64,000 bases of DNA from contig JAFDVK010000003.1 of NCBI GenBank assembly GCA_018269005.1, forward strand, positions 62,001-126,000. Direction: 5' to 3'. The translations under genes were made by a program, and so were the position numbers. The notes under the pieces were generated by a model. It did not search any database. It was not told where the DNA came from and saw only the letters and a program-made list of their open reading frames with translations. The stretch comes from Acidobacteriota bacterium (GTDB lineage: Bacteria; Acidobacteriota; Blastocatellia; Pyrinomonadales; Pyrinomonadaceae). Of the stretch, positions 1-8,983 are shown piece by piece. Each line of letters begins with the position of its first letter. The stretch's first letter is position 1.

Positions 1-3
1 CGA

Positions 4-606
4 TTGATCGATCATCTCGAAGAATACGTTAAGGCCGTCGCCGCGCACTTTCGCGGGCTCGGGGTCGATTTTGCCGTGGTTGGCGGAATTGCCGTTTCGC
101 TCCGTACGGTTGAGCGCTTCACAAAGGATGTTGATTTCGCCATCTCTGTCAGAGAAGATCGTGAGGCCGAGTCGATAGTAGAGTCGCTCCGCCAAGCGGG
201 ATTTCGCATAGCAATGTTCCTCGAAAGAGACGAAGACGGCCGGCTCGCGACGGTGCGGCTTACGTCGGACGGCGATGTCGAGGTCTTTGTTGACCTCTTG
301 TTTGCTACGTCCGGCATTGAGAATGAAATAATAGCCGATGCTACTCCGCTTGAAGTGTTCCCCGGATTTGTCGTTAAGATCGCTTCGGTCCCCTCGTTGA
401 TCGCGATGAAGATTCTCTCGGCGGACTGGGAGACACGCCCCCAAGATGTCATCGACCTCCAATACCTCATCGCCGCCGCCAGCCCGGAAGACATCGTCAC
501 CGCCGAAGGCCTCACAGCCCTTATTGTGGAACGCGGATACTGTCGGAGTAAAGACTTGAAAAAAGATCTCGACAGCTATATTGAGCGTTTTCGATCTGAG
601 AATTGA
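4..606 (+). CDS. AbiEii-like nucleotidyltransferase (5' end at window edge)
   Basis: This 200-residue protein looks like a DNA polymerase beta-fold nucleotidyltransferase of the AbiEii/DUF6036 kind. The sequence shows a GG motif (VVGGIAVSLR, about residues 26-35) followed by T-K-D-V-D-F (about 40-45), which gives the two metal-binding acidic residues of the fold. A later block (KIASVPSLIAMKI, then RPQDVIDLQYL) is typical of this group. In known type IV toxin-antitoxin systems such a protein is the nucleotide-transferring toxin and its partner gene lies just upstream, which here would be outside the window. The first in-frame codon seen is TTG at position 4, and the frame stays open to base 1, so the true start may be further left. 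Toxin function is inference; the fold is fairly clear. Confidence 0.7.
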   Translation: MIDHLEEYVKAVAAHFRGLGVDFAVVGGIAVSLRTVERFTKDVDFAISVREDREAESIVESLRQAGFRIAMFLERDEDGRLATVRLTSDGDVEVFVDLLFATSGIENEIIADATPLEVFPGFVVKIASVPSLIAMKILSADWETRPQDVIDLQYLIAAASPEDIVTAEGLTALIVERGYCRSKDLKKDLDSYIERFRSEN

Positions 607-771
607 CAGGTCGCCCACATGGTTGTCCGCGTTTCTGGCAGCGATGGGTCGTTGGGTTTTGTGTTCTGAAGGTGCAGCTCCGGTAATGACAAACACCTCA
701 AGCGGCTGCCGATGTTAATGATCGTTCACTCGATGTCGACGTCCTGATACACGCTGTCGATTATCTGCTGC

Positions 772-801
772 TTCGCAAAACCGATTCGAGGTTGTTATAC
801 T
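772..801 (+). promoter_or_regulatory. possible promoter of the ETF-QO gene
   Basis: A good -10 box TATACT (796-801) stands about 30 bases before the ATG at 832, with a weak -35-like TTCGCA (772-777) at 18-base spacing. The rest of 607-831 shows no coding pattern. This is consensus matching only. Confidence 0.3.
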
Positions 802-831
802 TCCCAACGGCTGAATACATATTCATTTACT

Positions 832-2562
832 ATGAGCGAACGTGAACAAGTTCCGATGGATGTTGTGTTTGTCGGTGCGGGGCCGGCAAATCTTGCCGCT
901 GCGCTGCACCTGAAGGCACAGATCAAACTGCACAACGAGATGGTCGAAAAGAGCTTGAAATTCGGAAAGCTTGTTGACGATCTTGAGATCGCGATCGTCG
1001 AAAAAGGCCCGGCCGTCGGGGCTCATATTCTGTCGGGTGCAGTGATGGATCCGCGGGCGATGCGCGAATTGATGCCGGATTTTCTTGGCGAAGGCTGTCC
1101 GGTCGATTCGGTCGTGACGGAAGATGGATTCTGGTATCTTGGTGAAAAAAAAGGACTTAATTCGCCGCTTGTCCCGCCGCCGCTCAAGAATAAAGGCAAG
1201 TACATCGTAAGCCTCAGCCGCGTCTGCGAATGGCTCGCCGAAAAATGCGAGGCCGCCGGTGTCAACATCTTTCCGGAGTTCCCCGCCGCCGAGGTCCTTT
1301 ACGATGAGAATAACGCTGTCATAGGCATCCGCACGGGCGACAAGGGGATAGATAAAGACGGCAAAAGGAAGCCGAACTATGAACCCGGCGTTGATATTCT
1401 TGCGAAGATTACAGTGCTTGGCGAGGGGTCGCGAGGTTCTCTTACAAAGCAAATTACCGCTCGTCTAGGGCTGGATGAGGCGAGCGAGACACAGGCATTT
1501 TCGCTCGGTGTAAAGGAGCTCTGGGAGCTGCCGGCCGGCAATTTTCCCGAAGGCAAGGTCGTGCACACGCTCGGCTTCCCGTCGGATACGAGAACCTACG
1601 GCGGCGGCTGGATCTACGGCCTAAAGAACAACATGGTCAGCATCGGCTATGTTACGGGGCTGGATTATGAGGACCCGCTCATCGATCCGCACGCAGAGTT
1701 TCAAAAATTCAAGACGCATCCAATGGTCGCTAGGGTGCTCGAAGGCGGCAAGATGGTGAAATATGGTGCGAAGACGATCAACACGGGCGGCTGGAACACG
1801 ATGCCGAAGCTTTACGCTGACGGCGTTCTGCTCGTCGGCGAATGTGCCGCGTTTCTGAACGGCCAGCGGATTAAGGGGATCCATCTTGCGATGAAGAGCG
1901 GGATGCTTGCCGCCGAGACCATCATTCACGCATTCGAGAAGGGAGATTTTTCATCCGAGACGCTAGCCGCTTATACGGAGAAAGTGACGTTCAGCTGGAT
2001 CTACGATGAACTCCATAGCGTTCGTAATTTTCACGGAGCATTCCAGAGCGGAAGATGGCCGGCCTTGATCAACACGGGGCTTCAGTTCGCGACAGGCGGC
2101 CTTGCGTGGGGATTTATGCCGAAACAGCACCACGTTCCGGGGTACGAGCGGATGCAGCAGCTTCGCGACCGTGAAGTTACTGGAATCTTCGGGCCGACCG
2201 ACCATGTGAAGACCGAACGCTACGATGAAGTGCCGTTCGACAAGAACTTGACGTTCGATAAGGTTACCGATGTTTTCCACGCCGGCGTCGCTCACGACGA
2301 AGATCAGCCCTGTCACCTCCATGTGCTTGATACCGATATATGCGCGACCCGCTGCGTTGCTGAATACGGAAATCCGTGCCAGCGGTTCTGTCCTGCGGCC
2401 GTTTACGAGATGGAAGACGATCCGCAGAGCGGACGTCGCGAACTAAAGGTGAATTTCTCGAACTGTGTGCACTGCAAGACCTGTGACATCGCCGACCCGT
2501 ATCAGATCATCAATTGGGTCACGCCGGAAGGCGGCGGCGGTCCGACCTACAAGGGAATGTAG
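832..2562 (+). CDS. electron transfer flavoprotein-ubiquinone oxidoreductase
   Basis: This enzyme takes electrons from reduced electron transfer flavoprotein (from fatty acid and amino acid oxidation) and passes them to the membrane quinone pool. The 576-residue length is standard for the family. The N-terminus has an FAD-binding GAGPANLAAA motif (residues 15-24). The C-terminus carries the single [4Fe-4S] cluster ligands, visible as a Cys near 519 (FCPAAVYE) and CVHCKTC at 544-550. The GWNTMPKLYADGVLLVGE stretch is the usual second FAD contact. The ATG at 832 directly precedes the FAD domain. The ETF subunits themselves are not in the window, so this gene is separate from its partner. Family identification is firm. 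Confidence 0.96.
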   Translation: MSEREQVPMDVVFVGAGPANLAAALHLKAQIKLHNEMVEKSLKFGKLVDDLEIAIVEKGPAVGAHILSGAVMDPRAMRELMPDFLGEGCPVDSVVTEDGFWYLGEKKGLNSPLVPPPLKNKGKYIVSLSRVCEWLAEKCEAAGVNIFPEFPAAEVLYDENNAVIGIRTGDKGIDKDGKRKPNYEPGVDILAKITVLGEGSRGSLTKQITARLGLDEASETQAFSLGVKELWELPAGNFPEGKVVHTLGFPSDTRTYGGGWIYGLKNNMVSIGYVTGLDYEDPLIDPHAEFQKFKTHPMVARVLEGGKMVKYGAKTINTGGWNTMPKLYADGVLLVGECAAFLNGQRIKGIHLAMKSGMLAAETIIHAFEKGDFSSETLAAYTEKVTFSWIYDELHSVRNFHGAFQSGRWPALINTGLQFATGGLAWGFMPKQHHVPGYERMQQLRDREVTGIFGPTDHVKTERYDEVPFDKNLTFDKVTDVFHAGVAHDEDQPCHLHVLDTDICATRCVAEYGNPCQRFCPAAVYEMEDDPQSGRRELKVNFSNCVHCKTCDIADPYQIINWVTPEGGGGPTYKGM

Positions 2563-2585
2563 CGGTCGCTCTTTAGCCGAAAGAA

Positions 2586-2624
2586 AAGAACCTCTGCCCG
2601 AACATCGATCGAGCAGAGGTTCTT
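2586..2624. terminator. bidirectional intrinsic terminator
   Basis: AAGAACCTCTGC (2586-2597) is perfectly complementary to GCAGAGGTTCTT (2613-2624), giving a 12-bp stem with a 15-base loop. It sits between the converging ETF-QO and rpoZ genes, with T-rich sequence after it and A-rich sequence before it, so it can end both transcripts. Confidence 0.85.
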
Positions 2625-2650
2625 TATATCCTAATGGGAACGGCAGTTTA

Positions 2651-2905
2651 TCAGGAGGCCGCAGTGCTTTCCTCTTCCTGATCGGTGAACTTAAAGTTCA
2701 CCTTGCGGTCGCCGATCTCGCGCATGGCGATGCGCGTGGGTTTTACTTTCCGGCGGTCAACATCGACGCGGGCATCTGCACCACGCTGAAGCTGTTTGCT
2801 TCGCTGAGCTGCCAGGATGATCATCCTGTATTTTGAATCGATCTCGGGCGGATCGAATGCTTCTACTTCGGTCTCTATGTTCTCGTCCAGGGTCTCGTCA
2901 ACCAT
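2651..2905 (-). CDS. rpoZ: DNA-directed RNA polymerase omega subunit
   Basis: This 84-residue protein is the small omega subunit that helps fold and hold the beta' subunit of RNA polymerase. The typical core is present: SKYRMIILAAQRSKQLQRGA (about residues 24-43), then a VD-rich link and KPTRIAMREIGDRKV. The first 20 residues are acidic and the last ten are a short Glu/Ser tail. It starts only 5 bases after the gmk stop, matching the gmk-rpoZ pairing known in many bacteria, so the two are probably co-transcribed and end at the hairpin at 2586-2624. Confidence 0.92.
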   Translation of the reverse strand: MVDETLDENIETEVEAFDPPEIDSKYRMIILAAQRSKQLQRGADARVDVDRRKVKPTRIAMREIGDRKVNFKFTDQEEESTAAS

Positions 2906-2910
2906 ATCTT

Positions 2911-3552
2911 TTAGTTCGGCTCCTTCTCGAATCGGTGCATTGCAGCGTCGAAACCATCTAGAATACCTTGAATTACGGCGTCTTGTCTATTCGTCCGGTG
3001 CCTTTCGGCGTTAATGATGGTCCGGATCTGTTCGACGGCGGTCTCAAGATCGTCATTTACGACGACGAAGCGGAACTTGTCATACTCGCGTACTTCGTGA
3101 AAAGAGTTGCTAAGTCTGACCTGAAGGTCGCCGCTCGATTCGGTCGCGCGCATACGCAAACGCGTTTCAAGCGTCGCAAAAGACGGCGGCAAGATAAAGA
3201 TGCTGACAGCGTCCGGAACTTTCGCAAGAAGGTTCTTAGCACCCTGGACATCAACCTCGAGCAGAACGTCTTTGCCGGATTCTGTAAGTCTGTTGACCTG
3301 TGAACGCGACGTTCCGTAAAAATTGCCGTGAACCTCAGCGTGTTCAAGAAATTCATACTTTGCGATAAGTTCTTGAAATTTCTCGACGCTGACAAAGAAA
3401 TATTCGCGGCCGTCCATCTCACCTTTTCGCATTTCACGCGTCGTGTATGAGACAGAGAATGTGATGTCCGGCGTGGTTTGAAGCACTTCCCGAATGAGAG
3501 TGCCTTTGCCGCCGCCCGACGGAGAGCTGATGATAAGAAGATTGCCGATCAT
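2911..3552 (-). CDS. gmk: guanylate kinase
   Basis: The enzyme phosphorylates GMP to GDP with ATP in purine nucleotide metabolism in the cytoplasm. The 213-residue protein begins with a P-loop (SSPSGGGKGT, residues 9-18). It then has SYTTREMRKGEMDGREYFF, the GMP-binding block with the conserved Ser, Arg and Tyr positions, and EVDVQGAKN for the central strand. Length is normal for the family. It lies 30 bases downstream of the YicC gene and 5 bases before rpoZ, a very common bacterial neighbourhood. No strong Shine-Dalgarno is visible before the ATG, so expression may depend on coupling with yicC. Confidence 0.96.
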   Translation of the reverse strand: MIGNLLIISSPSGGGKGTLIREVLQTTPDITFSVSYTTREMRKGEMDGREYFFVSVEKFQELIAKYEFLEHAEVHGNFYGTSRSQVNRLTESGKDVLLEVDVQGAKNLLAKVPDAVSIFILPPSFATLETRLRMRATESSGDLQVRLSNSFHEVREYDKFRFVVVNDDLETAVEQIRTIINAERHRTNRQDAVIQGILDGFDAAMHRFEKEPN

Positions 3553-3582
3553 TAGGTTCTAGGTAACAAATTTCGAGTGGCT

Positions 3583-4461
3583 CTATTCAACATTTTGGAC
3601 TTGCTCGCGAATTTTCTCAATCTCGCTCTTTATCGCGAGGGCATTCTCTTTGATCGTCATATTGTTCGTCTTTGACGTGATCGTGTTGGCCTCTCGGTTC
3701 AGTTCCTGGGTCAAGAAATCCAAACGCTTTCCAACGTCTTTATCTTCCGACATTATCTGACGGAAATGCTCGATGTGAGCTCTGAGGCGGGTGATCTCTT
3801 CAGAGATATCGACGCGGTCGGCAAGATATACGATCTCCTGGGCCAGACGGCCCGGATCAGGTTCTGCTGCGGTGCCGAGCTTTTCAAGTATCACGTCGAT
3901 CCGCTTTTTCAACCGTTCAGCGAATTCATCTGCGACATCTGCGGCAGACGTTTCGATCGGAACCAAACGGCCTTCTATGCCGGCGAGCCGATCTTCGAGT
4001 TCATGGCCAAGCAAACCGCCTTCGGTTGATCGCATTTTCTCGAGATCGTCTAGAGCGAGTTCCAGTGCGTCATGGACGGCAGATTCTATCTCATCCGTCA
4101 CATCGGCACGCTTTGCGGAGACGATGTTCGGGATGCGCGCAATGACATTTACGTCGGGCTCGCCTGCAAGGTTGAATTCAGACTTCAGCTCGCTCATCGC
4201 GTTCAGGAATCCCGAGATAAGGCCGCGATTCACCTCGTAAACTACGTCTTCTGTCCGCTCGATCTGAAGATTGACATCGACGCGGCCGCGGCCGAGTCTT
4301 GCTGTGATCGAACGTTTTAGTGCCGCTTCGAGGTGCTGAAGATCCGATGGGAGCTTTAGGTTCACATCGAGAAAGCGGTTGTTTACTGTCTTGAGCTCGA
4401 CGGTCGCATTCGTCTTCTCGTTCGAAGCCGAGCCGCGGCCGAAGCCGGTCATTGATCTCAT
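3583..4461 (-). CDS. YicC family protein (endoribonuclease-like stress protein)
   Basis: The 292-residue protein has the YicC N-terminal signature MRSMTGFGRG and VELKTVNNRFLDVNLKLP near the start. It ends with the DUF1732 block KRLDFLTQELNREANTI followed by the SK(T/N)N-type motif. YicC proteins have been reported as RNA-degrading enzymes acting on small RNAs; the exact role here is unknown. The gene overlaps the upstream ABC exporter by 4 bases (ATGA) and is followed by gmk, so exporter, yicC, gmk and rpoZ form one transcription unit. The yicC-gmk link is widespread in bacteria. Confidence 0.93.
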   Translation of the reverse strand: MRSMTGFGRGSASNEKTNATVELKTVNNRFLDVNLKLPSDLQHLEAALKRSITARLGRGRVDVNLQIERTEDVVYEVNRGLISGFLNAMSELKSEFNLAGEPDVNVIARIPNIVSAKRADVTDEIESAVHDALELALDDLEKMRSTEGGLLGHELEDRLAGIEGRLVPIETSAADVADEFAERLKKRIDVILEKLGTAAEPDPGRLAQEIVYLADRVDISEEITRLRAHIEHFRQIMSEDKDVGKRLDFLTQELNREANTITSKTNNMTIKENALAIKSEIEKIREQVQNVE

Positions 4462-6260
4462 AAATTTGCTGAATGTTCGGCCTCTTCGGCGAACTGATAT
4501 TCGTAAAGCTTTTTGTATTTGCCGTCGGCCGCGATAAGTTCGGCGTGCGTGCCGACCTCAATGATCTCGCCCTTCTCCATTACGACGATCTTGTCGGCCC
4601 GCCTGATCGTTGAAAGCCGATGAGCGATCACAACGGTCGTACGGTCCTTCGTGATATTGCCGATCGCTTTTTGCACGAGCATTTCACTTTCGGTGTCGAG
4701 GGCAGAAGTTGCCTCATCGAAAATGAGCAGCTGTGCATCGACAAGAACGGCCCGTGCGATGGCGATACGCTGGCGTTGGCCGCCCGAGAGAAGCGAGCCG
4801 CGTTCGCCGACCCTTGTATCGTACTTTTCAGGTAGCTGCTCGATAAACCCGTCTGCAAAAGCGACACGGGCGGCCTCTGCGATCTGCTCATCGGTCGCGT
4901 CCGGCCTTCCGTAAGAGATATTGTACTTTACAGTGTCATTGAAAAGTACGGTCTCCTGCGTAACAAGCGCGATCTGCTTGCGCAAAGATGCAAGATCGGC
5001 GTCGCGCAGGTCGATGCCGTCCCAAAGGATCTCGCCCTCGGTGATGTCATACATTCTCTGCAGAAGCTTTATCAGACTTGATTTTCCGCCGCCGCTTTCT
5101 CCGACAAGCGCAACGATCGAATTCCGTGGGATCGTAAGGTCGATGTGTTTCAAGATCTGCTTCGAGTGTCCCTTGTAGTTGAAGGAAACATCGCGGATCT
5201 CGATCTTTTCGCGAAGCCGCGAAAGCTTGACCGTCTCGGCCTTCTCGGGCATTTGCTCATCCTCGTCGAGAACGTCCCAAACATCGCGGGCCGCGGCAAA
5301 AGCCCGCGAGATCTCGTTGTGCTGACGCGAGATCTTTCGCATCGGGTCATAGCTCCTGAACAAGGCGAACAGGAACGCGAAGAACTGCGACGCGTCCATT
5401 CTCGCGGCATTGATCTCACGAAGGCCGAAGAAGATCAATAGGATGATCATCAAAACGCCGATAATGTCGATCGTTGGCGGTGATAGTGCGGCCGTACGGC
5501 TGGATTTAAGGTTCGAGTTGGCGATGAAGTGTGCGACGCGTGAAAACCGCGAACGCTCGCGCGTCTCGGCGCCGTACGCCTTGACGATCATCTGATTCGA
5601 AAGCGTCTCCTGCGCGGTATCGGTCAGGAGTTTGTTGCCCTCGACCGAATCCTCGGCATAACGGCGAAGGCGTTTGCTGAATTTTGTGGTCAAGAACCCG
5701 ATGATCGGTGCAACGATGATGGCACCGAGCGTCAACCGCCAGTTGTAGTAGAAGGCTGTCGCAAAACAACCTATGAGGATGAAGCTCTCGCGCAGGACAT
5801 CGCGGAGGTTGCCCGTTACGGCGTATTCGATCAGGGAACAGCTTTGGACAAGACGCGAGACCAGGAAATTTGTCCGATGCTTTTCGAAGAACGAAGATGA
5901 TTGCCTGAGCAGATGGTCATAGAGCTGTTCGCGAAGATTCAAGATCGCAGACTGCCCGATCTTCGCCATCAGATACGACGAAAAATACTCGGCGATCCCC
6001 TTACCGATCGTAAAAACGAACAAGAGCCCCGAGATGGCGAGCCAGGCCTTGAACCAGTCATCCTGCGGAATCAGTTTGTGAAGGTCAAAGATCGTCGTCG
6101 ACGCATTTCCCGGTACTTTGACGAATTGATCGACGATCGGGACAAGCAATCCAAGCGTGGCGGTCTCGAACAGGGCCACCATCACCATCGAGAAGAGCGC
6201 GATGGCAAAGGTCGCCCAATAGGGCCTTACGTAGGAAATGAGACGCTTAAATTCTTCCAT
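4458..6260 (-). CDS. ABC exporter, fused permease and ATPase (MsbA-like)
   Basis: This 600-residue half-transporter has six membrane helices in the first 320 residues and one ATPase domain after that. The ATPase shows Walker A GESGGGKSS (about 390), the signature LLSGGQRQRIAIARA, Walker B LLIFDEATSALD (511-522) with the catalytic Glu, and the H-loop His at 547 (VVIAHR). Such proteins work as homodimers in the inner membrane. MsbA flips lipid A core, while other members move lipids, peptides or drugs, and the sequence alone does not decide the substrate. It is the first gene of the exporter-yicC-gmk-rpoZ run and is divergent from the OmpA-like gene. Confidence 0.88.
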   Translation of the reverse strand: MEEFKRLISYVRPYWATFAIALFSMVMVALFETATLGLLVPIVDQFVKVPGNASTTIFDLHKLIPQDDWFKAWLAISGLLFVFTIGKGIAEYFSSYLMAKIGQSAILNLREQLYDHLLRQSSSFFEKHRTNFLVSRLVQSCSLIEYAVTGNLRDVLRESFILIGCFATAFYYNWRLTLGAIIVAPIIGFLTTKFSKRLRRYAEDSVEGNKLLTDTAQETLSNQMIVKAYGAETRERSRFSRVAHFIANSNLKSSRTAALSPPTIDIIGVLMIILLIFFGLREINAARMDASQFFAFLFALFRSYDPMRKISRQHNEISRAFAAARDVWDVLDEDEQMPEKAETVKLSRLREKIEIRDVSFNYKGHSKQILKHIDLTIPRNSIVALVGESGGGKSSLIKLLQRMYDITEGEILWDGIDLRDADLASLRKQIALVTQETVLFNDTVKYNISYGRPDATDEQIAEAARVAFADGFIEQLPEKYDTRVGERGSLLSGGQRQRIAIARAVLVDAQLLIFDEATSALDTESEMLVQKAIGNITKDRTTVVIAHRLSTIRRADKIVVMEKGEIIEVGTHAELIAADGKYKKLYEYQFAEEAEHSANL

Positions 6261-6432
6261 TGCTCAAGCCGAACGGCCGATCAACATTCTGCATCAGCGA
6301 ACTCTTGAATATACTTTAGATTCCGCATACGTGTCCAAGCCCTTTGTTTGCAACTCGAACGCGCAATGTGTCATCTTTTCAAATAACGCGCTTGTGGAAG
6401 CCCCGATCTTCCGTCAAAAAGACAAAATCATT

Positions 6433-7977
6433 ATGAAGAAGCTATTTAACCTTACGGTCGCTCTATTTGCTATTTCAACCGTTGCAACTTCGGCGTTCGC
6501 TCAACTTGATGTCGCCAGACGCACGACGGCGATCACGTATCCGCTCGATGAGGTCGTGATGGTCAACTTTCGCGGGACTACGCGCTTTCCGCGGATGAAA
6601 GGTGAAGCAAAGATCAAGCGCACGAAACGAAACGGCACCGAGATCGAGCTGAGCGTTTCGAAGATGCCGCGGCCTTTTGAACTTGGGGCAGGTTACGCGA
6701 CGTATGTGCTTTGGGCGATCTCGCCCGATGGCCGGGCTGATAATCTTGGCGAGATCAAGCGCCGAGGCTTCTTCGAATTCGATTCCAAGATCTCGGTGAC
6801 GACGCCGCTCCAGACCTTCGCTCTGATCATTACCGCGGAACCGCATTTCCTCGTTCGCCGTCCGAGTCAGCAGGTTATGCTTGAGAATCTGAATCCGTAT
6901 TCGGTGAGCGGAAAGACGATCGGCACGGTTTCAACGGCTCAGTACTTTGGAAATTCAAGTGATTATTTTCAGGATTCGCGCACACCTGAGATCGCAGAGC
7001 TGGACTATTCGAAGATGCCTTCAACGATCTTGCAGGGAAGGCAGGCGGTCGCTCTTGCAAAGTTCGCCGGCGCGGAACGCGATGCAACGCAGGAACTTGC
7101 CGAGGCAACGACCTTGCTCGCGAATGCGGAAGCCGGTTGGCGTGCGGGACGCCGTGAAGAAGACGTCGATATAGCGGCGCGAAAGGCGATCTCTGCGGCG
7201 GTCAAGGCCGAAGAGACGGCCGCGGTAAGAAAACAGGCCCGCGATCAGCGAAACGAGAAGTCACGCTCGGACGCCGAGATACGTCAGGCCGAGCGAAAGT
7301 ATTCGGACGCTCAGGCAGAGATCGCAGACCTGAAGGCCGAACTTGAACGTGAAACGCGGAATCGTGAGCTTTCCGAACGCGACGTGCAGAACTCGTCGAA
7401 CGTCGTGCGCGACCTACGCGACGAGAATGCGAAGCTCCGCGAAGAACTTACCCGAACTAAGATCGAAGCCGAGACCGCGAAACGGCAGCTTGCGGCCATT
7501 CAATCCGAGAAGTCCAGGCTCGAAGAGCAGCGTGCCGATGACCAGCGAATGGCACAGATAAAGGCCGCAGAACCCGCCCTTATCCAGGTTCTGCGTTCGT
7601 TTGGCGCTGTTTCTCAGACTCAACGTGGTATCGAGGTTACGCTGCCCGAAAACTATTGGGCGAATTCGCGTTCATCCGACTTTTCCTTGAAGGGAACCCA
7701 AAAGGTCGAGGCTCTCGCCGCTTTGCTTGCGGACAACGCGGCCTATGGCATCGCGATCGAATCGCATACGGATAATTCCGGGAAGCCGGAGACGATCCAG
7801 GCCGTTACTGACGGGCGCGCGAGGGCGATCTCATCGAGATTTTCGTCGGCAGGCGTGGCCGATTCGAGATTGTCGGCAAAGGGTCTGGGTGCTTCGCTTC
7901 CTATCGCCCCGAATACGACGGTCAAGAATCGGGCGAAGAATCGCCGCGTCCTTATCATTCTGAGCCTGAACGGCTAA
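6433..7977 (+). CDS. OmpA-family outer membrane/periplasmic protein with coiled coil
   Basis: The 514-residue protein starts with a signal peptide (KKLFNLTVALFAISTVATS, cut after AFA). The N-terminal part is a beta-rich domain. It is followed by a long alpha-helical coiled coil (about 210-400, rich in Glu, Arg and Ala) and a C-terminal OmpA-like peptidoglycan-binding domain with ESHTDNSG, RA.AISSRF and NRRVLI. It probably anchors the outer membrane to the wall. The ATG at 6433 is chosen because it begins the signal peptide; an upstream in-frame start at 6238 would add a 65-residue leader with no family character. Its stop codon overlaps the stop of the converging ABC gene. Confidence 0.85.
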   Translation: MKKLFNLTVALFAISTVATSAFAQLDVARRTTAITYPLDEVVMVNFRGTTRFPRMKGEAKIKRTKRNGTEIELSVSKMPRPFELGAGYATYVLWAISPDGRADNLGEIKRRGFFEFDSKISVTTPLQTFALIITAEPHFLVRRPSQQVMLENLNPYSVSGKTIGTVSTAQYFGNSSDYFQDSRTPEIAELDYSKMPSTILQGRQAVALAKFAGAERDATQELAEATTLLANAEAGWRAGRREEDVDIAARKAISAAVKAEETAAVRKQARDQRNEKSRSDAEIRQAERKYSDAQAEIADLKAELERETRNRELSERDVQNSSNVVRDLRDENAKLREELTRTKIEAETAKRQLAAIQSEKSRLEEQRADDQRMAQIKAAEPALIQVLRSFGAVSQTQRGIEVTLPENYWANSRSSDFSLKGTQKVEALAALLADNAAYGIAIESHTDNSGKPETIQAVTDGRARAISSRFSSAGVADSRLSAKGLGASLPIAPNTTVKNRAKNRRVLIILSLNG

Positions 7978-8894
7978 GACTGAAGAACGTGAACACGCGG
8001 CGGCGGGAGAGCGATCATACACTCTTCGCCCACGCTCAATCCGACGACGCGCGGCACCGAAGCACTAAGCTCAAGGCCATCGGCATCGAGCAGAACTCGG
8101 GTCGAAGCGCCGAGGAATCTTATGTCGCGGACGATCGCCTTCAGAAGATTGTCTTCCGGAAATGAGGCTCCCGTTGTGATCGAAATGTGCTCAGGACGGA
8201 TCGCAAGGTTTATCGTTTGATTGAGCGGGCCGAGGGCGGCCTTTGTTGTCGGCTGTGCGAACAGGCGATGCCCGCCGACGACAGTGTAAAATTCAGGAAT
8301 GCCCGCATCCGTCGATGTTAAACGTCTTGCATCGAACCGATTGAGTTCGCCGGTCGCAAACGCAGCTCCGGAGTTTGCAGGGGTCTGATAGATCTCCTGT
8401 GGTGTTCCGACCTGTGCGAGGTAGCCGCCGACAAGAACCGCGATCCGGTCGCAGCTTTCGGCAAGATCCTGAAAATTCCTCGACGCGATCAAGATCGTCC
8501 GATCCGCTGCATTCCGAACTGCGGCAAAAGCCTTTCGCTTTTCAAAACTGTCAAGGTGTTGAAAGCAATCATCAAATGCGACAGCTCCGCGGCCGTCAGC
8601 GAGGGTGTCCTGCACGAGGGTCTTGCTCGGCGCCTCGGCCGCACGACCGAAAAAGCCTTTGCGCGCATTGGAAGTTCCGCTGACGAGACGCACGTTTGCC
8701 GCCGCCCCAGGATGAACCTCACCGGTCGTGGGTCTTTCCGTTCCGGCGATCAATTTGAGGAGCGTAGATTTGCCGCTGTGGCTTTCACCGAGTATTCCGA
8801 ATGTCTCGCCGTCCTCGATATCGAGATCGATATCTCGCAATGCCCATGTGTTGTGTCCAAAACGCTTAGAAAGGTGGTCGGTCTTCAACGACAT
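7974..8894 (-). CDS. degenerate ABC-type ATPase lacking the signature motif, with TOBE domain
   Basis: The 306-residue protein has the layout of a MalK/PotA-type ATPase but is missing the middle. Walker A is intact (GESHSGKST, 36-44). After residue 80 the chain goes almost directly to a Walker B-like AVAFDD (104-109), with Asp where the catalytic Glu should be. The Q-loop, helical subdomain and LSGGQ signature are absent, and the H-loop His is replaced (IASRN, 136-140). The C-terminus keeps a TOBE-like fold (AIRPEHISI at 231-239). No permease gene is adjacent. The ATG at 8894 is preferred over TTG at 8963 because it matches the family start. It may bind ATP but is unlikely to hydrolyse it in the normal way. 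Confidence 0.75.
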   Translation of the reverse strand: MSLKTDHLSKRFGHNTWALRDIDLDIEDGETFGILGESHSGKSTLLKLIAGTERPTTGEVHPGAAANVRLVSGTSNARKGFFGRAAEAPSKTLVQDTLADGRGAVAFDDCFQHLDSFEKRKAFAAVRNAADRTILIASRNFQDLAESCDRIAVLVGGYLAQVGTPQEIYQTPANSGAAFATGELNRFDARRLTSTDAGIPEFYTVVGGHRLFAQPTTKAALGPLNQTINLAIRPEHISITTGASFPEDNLLKAIVRDIRFLGASTRVLLDADGLELSASVPRVVGLSVGEECMIALPPPRVHVLQS

Positions 8895-8983
8895 ACTTTT
8901 GCAACCTTTTTGAAGGAGATTTCGTGCAAAGACGAGTATGCTTTTGTCATCTGAGCTTTGCAAGTTTATGCGTTAGGGATAAG

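Noticed and set aside
6238..6432. In-frame upstream extension of the OmpA-like protein
   Set aside because: It would place 65 residues before a clear signal peptide and overlap the exporter start on the other strand.
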